Of a DNA stretch of 6,473 nt, positions 1 through 5,669 are shown one piece after another; position 1 is the stretch's first letter, and each line of letters starts with the position of its first letter. Location: the NCBI GenBank assembly GCA_012961755.1, contig DTYS01000271.1, positions 1 to 6,473 of the forward strand, read 5' to 3'. The DNA is from Candidatus Latescibacterota bacterium (GTDB lineage: Bacteria; Latescibacterota; 4484-107; B68-G9). The notes under the pieces were generated by a model that was given only the letters and a program-made list of their open reading frames with translations, was not told where the DNA came from and ran no database searches. The translations under genes were made by a program, and so were the position numbers.

Positions 1-2
1 GT

Positions 3-2810
3 AAGTTCTGCACACGGTTGCTATTAGCAGCCGGGCTGACGGCCACATCGGCCCTGTACGTCGGGACCCCGGGGCTCGTGACCCATCCCGAAAGTGTGCT
101 GAGGCTTCCCCTGCTTTCCTGGTGGGGGAACGTTCCTATAATATTTTCCAGGGACTTCCTTATGTTCACGGGGGGACACTTTCGGCCCTTGGGATATGCG
201 GTGCTCGCTTCCCTCAGAACTTTCTTCCCGGCAGATGCGACGTGGTTCTGGAGGACCTTGTTCTTCCTCGTACACTTTTTCAACGTGATCCTGGCCTTCC
301 ACATATTCGAAAAGTTCGCACGTCGCACGTCCGCGGCCCTCCTGGCTGCCTTCGTCTTCGCACTGCATCCTATAGGTTCCGTGGTCTTCGGCCGGGCGGG
401 GAACTTCCATTACCTTCTGGGCACGACCTTCCTCCTGGGCTCCCTGAACCTCTACCTGTCCGGGCATTTCGGAACAAGATATGTTCTATCTCCGGTGCTG
501 TTCCTGTTGAGCCTCCTTACATGCAAGGCAGGGGGCGCCCTTCCCGTCTTCCTTTTAGCCTACGAAGCCTTGTACAGGGGAAGGTCCATCAGGCGGTCGG
601 TCCTGCACGCGCTCCCGTTCTTAGGGCCCCTGCTCGTCCTCGCCCCCTTCTGGCTGTACTACAAGCCCCATCCCCTCCACTACCGGTACATCTCCTTCGC
701 GGAGGGCTCGGGATGGTTCAGCTTCTTTTCGGTCGTCGGAGCTACTGGGTTATACCTCAAAGGCCTTCTGGCTGGGATTGGGGTCCCGGCCGTCCTCCAC
801 GAGACGGCCGAGAGGATCTTCAAATTTTACCATCCCAAGTTCATAGTGTGGACGTTCGTAAACATCATAATACTGGGAGCAGGAATCCTGGCCGCAAGGA
901 GGACGTGGGCCGGCCTCGGGGTTTTGTTGGCTTACTGCGGAACGGTACCGTTCCTTTCGACGACCTGGAACGGTGTCGAGGAGTACGTCTACTGGCCGTA
1001 CCTATACCTCCCCTCACTCGGGCTCGCCATGGTGGTGGGAGGCGTGGTGGACCTACTCCTTTCCAAGGGGGAGGCGTGGGCCTTGGCTGCCGGATACGCC
1101 CTGGTCGTATACTACGGCATCTCCCAGGTGAGGTTAAACTATATATCCAAGGACGAACTTTCCTACTGGGAGCGCGCGTACCGCCTCCATCCCTGCGGGA
1201 CCGCCTCGTTCAACCTCGGCAAGGCACATCTGCGTAGGAGGGAGGTTAAGGAAGCCCTCGACTTCCTCTTTTCTCCACAGATATCCCAGGCGAGGTACTC
1301 CTGTAGGGTTATGTCCCGTTACTATGCGAGGAAGGGCGATTACACCGCATCCGCCGTCCACCTGAGGATGGGAAGTGGGGAGGACAACGGGATCCAGTTC
1401 CAGGACTATGAGATGGCCGAAGCGGAACTCTTCTGGAGGGTCGGGGCCCTGGACCACGCTGAGGACGCCTTGGGTAGGGTCCTGACGGCCAACCCTTACA
1501 ACGTCGAGGCTATGGCCCTCTTGGCGGAAATTTGGCTCAGGAAGGGGTACCTCAGGGCGGCGAGGGATATGATCCACAGGGCCCTCAGGGTAGACCCTGG
1601 GTGCCCCGACGTGCTGAGGACCCTCGGGAACGTGGAGAGGGCCTTCTCTTGCCCGCCCGAGACCGTCCTCGTGATCTCCCCTCCCAGACCGGAGTGGCTC
1701 AGGTACGCCCTGGAGGATGTGAGGGAAGCTCCGATGAGGGAGGAGATAGTAAAGTCGAGCGAACGCCTTCCCTACGATCCCATCGTCCAGATGGAGGCGG
1801 GGATATGCCTTTCCCAGGAGGGGAGGTTCGGGGAGGCCCTCAGGAAGCTTTCGTTCACGGTAAGCCGCATCCCATCTTGGAGCTACGCCTGGGCGGTGTA
1901 CTCCCTCGTGGCCTGCAAGTCGGGGGCCTATTCCGAGGCCCTTAAGGCGGCAAGGAGGGCGCTGGAGCTCGATCCTCAGAGCTCATCGGCCCACAGCGTT
2001 CTCGGGTTCCTGTACGACAGGATGGCGGAGAAGGACAGGAGGATGTTGGCCAGGGCGGTCCTGCACTACCGCAGGGCGGTCCAGTTCAACCCGAGGAACG
2101 CCGGCCTACATAACAACCTCGGAAACGCCCTCGTGCACCAGGGGAAGCTTCAGGAGGCCGAGGCCGAATTCCGTCAGGCCATACGTATCCGCCCGGACTA
2201 CGCCGAACCTCACTACAACCTCGGCAACCTCCTCCTCCAGCAGGGTAGGGTGGACGAAGCCATAGCCGAGTTCAGGGAGGCCGTTCGCTTCCGTCCCGAC
2301 TTCGTGGAGGCCCGCAACAACCTCGGCACAGCCCTCCTGCAGAAGGGGAGGATAAGGGAGGCCATAGTCCAGTTTAAGGAGGCCATTCGCACGAGGCCGG
2401 ACCAGGGCAAGGCTTGGGATAACTTAGCCGTGGTCTTGGCCGGGCAGGGGAGGTACCGCAAGGTCGAGGAACTTCTGAGGGGACGCCTGAGGGTGAGTCC
2501 CGACGACCTCCGCACCAAGCTGAACTTAGCCTGGCTCCTCTCCACCTGCCCGGACCCTGAGGTCAGGGATGGGAGGGAGGCGGTAAAGTTGGCCGAGGAG
2601 GTGCTCAAGGCCTCGGGAGGCAGGAGCGCTGAGGCCATGGGGGTCTTAGCCGCGGCGTACGCCGAGGCGGGGAGGTTCAGGGACGCCGTGCGGACCGCCA
2701 GGAGGGCCATCTCCGTGGCCCGTTCCTCGGGACGGGAGGAGCTCGCAAGGAGCATAGAGGCCCAGCTCAGAGATTACGAGGCTCGCAGACCTTTCAGGAT
2801 GGGAGGGTGA
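3..2810 (+). CDS. TMTC/GT-C-like polytopic membrane protein with C-terminal TPR solenoid (5' partial)
   Basis: The reading frame is open to the left edge. The first possible start inside the window is a TTG at 18 with no Shine-Dalgarno before it, in the middle of what looks like the first membrane helix, so the true start is probably upstream. Residues below count from that TTG. Residues 1-370 carry about 11-12 hydrophobic segments. Motifs resemble TMTC proteins and related GT-C glycosyltransferases: HFRPLGYAVLA (54-64), FALHPIGSVVFGR (114-126), LLTCKAGGALPVFLLAYEAL (166-185) and EEYVYWPYLYLPSLGL (321-336). From about 390 to 900 it is a TPR solenoid, with three near-consensus 34-residue repeats at 695-796. 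NLAWLLSTCPDPEVRDG (836-852) and the ending YEARRPFR are typical of bacterial TPR proteins, so the C-terminus looks complete. Known eukaryotic TMTCs O-mannosylate proteins in the ER. Here the substrate is unknown, and a glycosylation role is inferred from the fold and the neighbouring glycan genes. An inactive or purely scaffolding role is possible. Confidence 0.8.
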   Translation, partial: KFCTRLLLAAGLTATSALYVGTPGLVTHPESVLRLPLLSWWGNVPIIFSRDFLMFTGGHFRPLGYAVLASLRTFFPADATWFWRTLFFLVHFFNVILAFHIFEKFARRTSAALLAAFVFALHPIGSVVFGRAGNFHYLLGTTFLLGSLNLYLSGHFGTRYVLSPVLFLLSLLTCKAGGALPVFLLAYEALYRGRSIRRSVLHALPFLGPLLVLAPFWLYYKPHPLHYRYISFAEGSGWFSFFSVVGATGLYLKGLLAGIGVPAVLHETAERIFKFYHPKFIVWTFVNIIILGAGILAARRTWAGLGVLLAYCGTVPFLSTTWNGVEEYVYWPYLYLPSLGLAMVVGGVVDLLLSKGEAWALAAGYALVVYYGISQVRLNYISKDELSYWERAYRLHPCGTASFNLGKAHLRRREVKEALDFLFSPQISQARYSCRVMSRYYARKGDYTASAVHLRMGSGEDNGIQFQDYEMAEAELFWRVGALDHAEDALGRVLTANPYNVEAMALLAEIWLRKGYLRAARDMIHRALRVDPGCPDVLRTLGNVERAFSCPPETVLVISPPRPEWLRYALEDVREAPMREEIVKSSERLPYDPIVQMEAGICLSQEGRFGEALRKLSFTVSRIPSWSYAWAVYSLVACKSGAYSEALKAARRALELDPQSSSAHSVLGFLYDRMAEKDRRMLARAVLHYRRAVQFNPRNAGLHNNLGNALVHQGKLQEAEAEFRQAIRIRPDYAEPHYNLGNLLLQQGRVDEAIAEFREAVRFRPDFVEARNNLGTALLQKGRIREAIVQFKEAIRTRPDQGKAWDNLAVVLAGQGRYRKVEELLRGRLRVSPDDLRTKLNLAWLLSTCPDPEVRDGREAVKLAEEVLKASGGRSAEAMGVLAAAYAEAGRFRDAVRTARRAISVARSSGREELARSIEAQLRDYEARRPFRMGG
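2100..2405 (+). repeat. Three tandem near-consensus TPR units (102 bp each)
   Basis: Three consecutive 34-residue units (695-728, 729-762 and 763-796 of the TPR protein) share the pattern NNLGNALxxQGKxxEAxxEFRxAIRxRPD. Each has the TPR consensus small and aromatic positions and a closing RPD. They are much more alike than the degenerate repeats before and after them, which suggests recent internal duplication or strong selection for a regular peptide-binding surface. Similarity is clear in the protein; at DNA level it is only partial (for example AACCTCGGNAAC-type stretches recur). Confidence 0.8.
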
Positions 2811-3922
2811 TATATCTCGGACAGCTTCGCCTTCTCCACCTCCCAGTTATAGACCTCCGCCGCCCTCCTTGCGTTTTCGGAACATCTCCTCCAAAGGCTT
2901 CCGTCCTCCAAAAGCTTGCGGGCCTTATCGGCGACATCCTCGGGGTCCGAGGGGTCCACGGGAAGCCCGGCGCCGGTCTCCCTCACTATCCTTCCCATCT
3001 CCGGGAAGTCGCTCGCCAAAACCGGGACCCCGGCCATTATGTACTGGAAGAGCTTGTTCGGGAGGGATAGGTAGTAGCTGTAACCCAAGTTCTCTATGAG
3101 GCAGAGGCCTATATCGGCCGAGGCGGTATAAAGGGGCAGCTTCTCGAGGGGAACCCATCCCGGCATGAAGACCCTTCCGTCCATCCCCAAGCTTGTTATG
3201 TATCCTCTTATCTCCTCCCTCATCTCCCCGTCCCCCAGGAGCACCAGGACCCCCCGCTCCAGCCTTCTGAGGGCCTCCACCGCCACGAGGATTCCCCTCC
3301 CCCTCTGCAGCACCCCTTGGTACAACAGTATGGGCTCCGCTTCTGGTATCCCGAGCCACCTCCTTAAAGAGTCGGTCCTCGGGACCATCCTGAACTCGGG
3401 GAGGTTTCGCACCACGTAGGGTCTGCGGATGCCGTACCTCTCCGTGAGGGCGTCGGCTATGGAATCGCACACTGCGATCACGGCGTCGGCCCTCCCTACG
3501 AAGGCCCTCTCCACCACCCCCCACACCGTGCGCTCCAACGGTCTGTCAGCTAAAGCAGGCGTCCCGATGTAGTATTCGTGGGCGTCGTAGATGAGCCCCG
3601 CGGCGGAGAGCTTGGCCCCGAGGTAGGCCACGGGCAGGGAGAAGAGGTCCTGACAGTGAAAAGCTTCCCCCTTGAGTTCCACCACGAGGGGGAGAGCCCT
3701 CAAGTAGAATGTAAGGAACGGAAGCTTCCCCCCGCGCCTTTTCCCTAACGGGACGGGTACTAGCCCGGCCCCGGCGTAATCCCTCCTTACGGGACGATCG
3801 GAGAAGAGGCCGTGCAACACTCCCACCTCGAAGCCCATCTCGGTAAGGGCCCTTATCTCCCTCACCACCCTCGCATCGTCGTAGGGATCGTCGTACATGG
3901 TCATCCAGACCTTCGGGCGCAT
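2774..3922 (-). CDS. Glycosyltransferase family 4 (GT-B fold) protein
   Basis: The 382-residue product has the usual length for a GT4 retaining glycosyltransferase, and no signal peptide or membrane helix is obvious, so it should act in the cytoplasm on a nucleotide-sugar donor. The N-terminal acceptor domain opens with RPKVWMTMYDDPYDDARVVR and carries FHCQDLFSLP (88-97) and IYDAHEYY (111-118), both typical of the family. The C-terminal donor domain has VVRNLPEF (170-177), LLYQGVLQRGRGI (199-211), VLLGDGEM (227-234) and the signature SLPNKLFQYIMAGVPVLASD (286-305). The position usually held by the second Glu of the EX7E motif (LFEY) is Gln (LFQY). The ATG at 3922 lies inside the end of the deacetylase gene. 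An SD match, AAAGGTGATC (3937-3928 on the minus strand), precedes it by 5 nt and is embedded in deacetylase codons, which suggests translational coupling. Its 3' end overlaps the TPR gene on the opposite strand. Donor and acceptor sugars cannot be told from sequence. Confidence 0.9.
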   Translation of the reverse strand: MRPKVWMTMYDDPYDDARVVREIRALTEMGFEVGVLHGLFSDRPVRRDYAGAGLVPVPLGKRRGGKLPFLTFYLRALPLVVELKGEAFHCQDLFSLPVAYLGAKLSAAGLIYDAHEYYIGTPALADRPLERTVWGVVERAFVGRADAVIAVCDSIADALTERYGIRRPYVVRNLPEFRMVPRTDSLRRWLGIPEAEPILLYQGVLQRGRGILVAVEALRRLERGVLVLLGDGEMREEIRGYITSLGMDGRVFMPGWVPLEKLPLYTASADIGLCLIENLGYSYYLSLPNKLFQYIMAGVPVLASDFPEMGRIVRETGAGLPVDPSDPEDVADKARKLLEDGSLWRRCSENARRAAEVYNWEVEKAKLSEIYHPPILKGLRAS

Positions 3923-5487
3923 AGGAAGATCACCTTTCCCGCAGGAACCGGGCCTAACTTAACCCTCATACCGTCCGGCAGGGTTAGGACCTGAAGACCT
4001 CCTCCCTTCACCTCCCAAGTTCCCGGTCCCACCTTAATACAGAGGCCCGGAAGTTCGGCTTCGGTATATATCCTCCAGCACCAGACGTCCTCCTCCACCC
4101 CCTCTTCCTCCCTCAGGTTCGCCCTTCCAGTCCACCACTTGGCGATGTCCATCCCCCTCGCAACGTACGCCTTCCTCTCCTTCACCTCCTTTAATATTTC
4201 GACGTACAACGCACTTACGTAAGGAAACTCGTCCTCGTCCAGGGAGCTTTGGTGCACGAGGGCGGAGAAGACCCCTCCGGACTCCTCCACCTCCCTCAAA
4301 AGTTCCCTCGTCACATCGGTGGCCCTGCTCCGGCTGTACCTCCTGAAGGTGGTGAAGGTCGTATCCATTATGGTCAGGGGGATCGCTAACACGTTCATCT
4401 CGTACTTTCCTCCGGGGTCGTAGGGGAAGAAGGGAAGGGATGTTCCCGCCCTGAACCCCTCCCTCCGGGAGTACCCCAAGGTCGCATCGTAGAGGAAGCC
4501 CACCTTATCCTGGACCCTCCAGGTTTCGGGGACGGCGAGCCTTAAAAAATGTTGTCTCACCCCGTACACCTTCCCCACCACAGCCTCAAGTTTCTCCTTC
4601 TCTTCCCTGAGCTTCAGGACATCCCTGCAGGAGCCGATGCTCGCATGGAGCCCCACCTCCCATCCTCCCTCAACTAACTTCCTCAGGGCTTCCTCGACCT
4701 GGGAAAGTTCGTAGGACGGGTCCCTCCTCTCGTACCTTCCCGTGCCGAAGAAGAAGGTCGAACGTACGCCGAAGTCCTCCTCTATGGCCATGATCCTTTC
4801 GAAGTTCCAGTACGGGTCCTGGGACCCGGCGGCCGAGCGAATGACCTTGAGGACCCTTCCTGGGATCGGGAGCGCCCTTATAAGCTCGTATCCCACCCTT
4901 TTATATGTCCACTTATGCACCCTATCCACGTCGTGGGATACGAACGCCGCGAACGGTTCCCCTCCGGGCCAGAACTCGACGTACGTGCATGGCCTTCCCG
5001 CCGCACCGCAGGCCTCCTCAACGGCCTTCCTGAGGACCCCTATGTATCGATCTCCTATCGGGCGGTCGAGCCGGGTCCTCAGGAAGCTCCCCTCTGGCCC
5101 GAAGGGGGCCCTCCCCCACTCCTCAGGCCTGGCCAGGAGCTGGAACAGGTTTCCGAAGACGTCGGCCCTTATCCTGAGATATGCCCCTTCCCCAACCTTC
5201 TCGACCTCCCAAAGCTTCCCGGGCTCGCTCCTCCCCCAGAACGGTATCCCATCCAAGATACGGGGATCTCCGGAGACGGGCGTCCTGTATAGGTCCCTGT
5301 CCCTGAGGACCGAGATTACAACGTACCCTCCCCTCGCAAGCTCCTTCCCTCCCTCGCCGTAGAGGACGAGGACCCCCTCCCTCCCTTCGAACGGGACCGG
5401 GTAGAATCCCGCGGCCCTCAGGCCTTCCTTAAGTGCGTAGCACTCCTCCGGAGATGCGGACCCTTCTACCTTAGTTCCGACGACCAT
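3901..5487 (-). CDS. CE4-like polysaccharide deacetylase family protein with DUF7033-like N-terminal region
   Basis: The 528-residue product has three parts. Residues about 1-170 include YLRIRADVFGNLFQLLARPE (103-122) and LDRPIGDRYIGVL (140-152), which resemble the DUF7033 region found before some deacetylase domains. Residues about 178-450 form a NodB-like barrel: SHDVDRVHK (184-192) supplies the motif-1 Asp pair, STFFF (243-247) is a core strand, GWEVGLHAS (275-283) carries the metal-type His, and RQHFLRLAVPETWR (311-324), YDATLGYS (333-340), GFRAGTSLPF (344-353) and ALVHQSS (409-415) follow. The last 70 residues or so look like a small beta-rich appendage. No signal peptide or transmembrane helix is seen, so it probably acts in the cytoplasm on a glycan precursor. 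An in-frame TAA lies 18 nt upstream of the ATG at 5487 with no other good start between, which fixes the start. It is the first gene of the operon with the downstream glycosyltransferase. Deacetylation itself is inferred from the family; the substrate is unknown. Confidence 0.85.
   Translation of the reverse strand: MVVGTKVEGSASPEECYALKEGLRAAGFYPVPFEGREGVLVLYGEGGKELARGGYVVISVLRDRDLYRTPVSGDPRILDGIPFWGRSEPGKLWEVEKVGEGAYLRIRADVFGNLFQLLARPEEWGRAPFGPEGSFLRTRLDRPIGDRYIGVLRKAVEEACGAAGRPCTYVEFWPGGEPFAAFVSHDVDRVHKWTYKRVGYELIRALPIPGRVLKVIRSAAGSQDPYWNFERIMAIEEDFGVRSTFFFGTGRYERRDPSYELSQVEEALRKLVEGGWEVGLHASIGSCRDVLKLREEKEKLEAVVGKVYGVRQHFLRLAVPETWRVQDKVGFLYDATLGYSRREGFRAGTSLPFFPYDPGGKYEMNVLAIPLTIMDTTFTTFRRYSRSRATDVTRELLREVEESGGVFSALVHQSSLDEDEFPYVSALYVEILKEVKERKAYVARGMDIAKWWTGRANLREEEGVEEDVWCWRIYTEAELPGLCIKVGPGTWEVKGGGLQVLTLPDGMRVKLGPVPAGKVIFLCARRSG
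3928..3937 (-). promoter_or_regulatory. Internal ribosome binding site for the glycosyltransferase gene
   Basis: Read on the minus strand, AAAGGTGATC matches the 3' part of the full anti-Shine-Dalgarno complement (AAGGAGGTGATC) and ends 5 nt before the ATG at 3922. It is formed by codons for Gly-Lys-Val-Ile in the last residues of the deacetylase. It supports the ATG at 3922 as the true start and implies that terminating deacetylase ribosomes can re-initiate on the next gene. Confidence 0.7.
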
Positions 5488-5501
5488 GACCCCTAAGATA
5501 C

Positions 5502-5532
5502 GTTATAACTGTGGGGAAGGGAAGGGGTCGAA
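5502..5532 (-). promoter_or_regulatory. Possible weak promoter for the leftward deacetylase-glycosyltransferase operon
   Basis: On the minus strand a -10-like TATAAC occupies 5507-5502, inside the 8-bp palindrome GTTATAAC (5502-5509). The best upstream element is TTCGAC (5532-5527), 19 bp away and a poor match to TTGACA. If used, transcription would begin near 5495, leaving only about 8 nt before the ATG at 5487. Within that stretch AGGGG (5494-5490) is only 2 nt from the start codon, too close for a normal SD. The operon would therefore be near-leaderless and probably weakly expressed, or depend on an activator. This is a motif-level guess. Confidence 0.25.
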
Positions 5533-5551
5533 TTTTGCCGGAAAAAGGGTC

Positions 5552-5580
5552 TTGACAAGATGTCCCCTTTATGTTATATT
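5552..5580 (+). promoter_or_regulatory. Strong sigma70-type promoter of the secreted CBM9-like gene
   Basis: A perfect -35 box TTGACA (5552-5557) is followed by exactly 17 bp and then TATATT (5575-5580), five of six matches to TATAAT. A TG at 5572-5573 gives an extended -10 (TGTTATATT). Transcription is expected to start near 5587, giving a leader of about 83 nt. With box match, spacing and extended -10 all favourable, this should be a strong housekeeping-type promoter. Confidence 0.8.
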
Positions 5581-5592
5581 AAAGCCGAAACC

Positions 5593-5665
5593 AAGGAGAG
5601 AAAGGAGGTGAGAGGGCCGAAGGTTAAGGGCAGGTCCGTTTGGAGGTTCCCTAAGGAAAGGAGGT
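5593..5665 (+). promoter_or_regulatory. Purine-rich mRNA leader with several Shine-Dalgarno-like sites
   Basis: Three SD-like sites lie in the leader: AAGGAGAG (5593-5600), AAAGGAGGTGAG (5601-5612) and AAAGGAGGT (5657-5665). The last sits 4 nt before the ATG at 5670 and is a near-perfect ribosome binding site for the secreted protein. The middle site is just as strong but has no start codon at a normal distance. The first could serve a GTG at 5608 that opens a 21-codon frame ending in TGA at 5671-5673, overlapping the gene's ATG as ATGA. A second feature is a short direct repeat, GGAGGTTCC (5642-5650) and GGAGGTTTCC (5660-5669). Firm evidence exists only for the last site as the RBS of the gene; the other sites may stabilise the mRNA or serve the short frame. 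Confidence 0.6.
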
Positions 5666-5669
5666 TTCC

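Noticed and set aside
18..20. TTG as the true start of the TPR membrane gene
   Set aside because: No SD precedes it, the frame is open upstream, and it falls inside the first hydrophobic segment, so the start is more likely beyond the window edge.
122..1237. 371-codon open frame on the plus strand inside the TPR membrane gene
   Set aside because: It lies in another frame of a convincing gene, is rich in Pro, Arg and Gly as expected of a shifted GC-rich frame, and shows no domain pattern.
2213..2755. 180-codon minus-strand frame opposite the TPR repeats
   Set aside because: Its Ser/Leu/Ala-rich repeats mirror the TPR codons on the other strand; no independent RBS or family motif is seen.
2811..2870. 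Search for a terminator near the convergent gene ends
   Set aside because: I found no convincing GC stem followed by a T run on either strand; the genes overlap and the sequence here is glycosyltransferase coding DNA.
2925..3524. 199-codon minus-strand frame within the glycosyltransferase gene
   Set aside because: It is a Gly/Arg-rich shifted frame of the GT4 gene, which carries all the family motifs.
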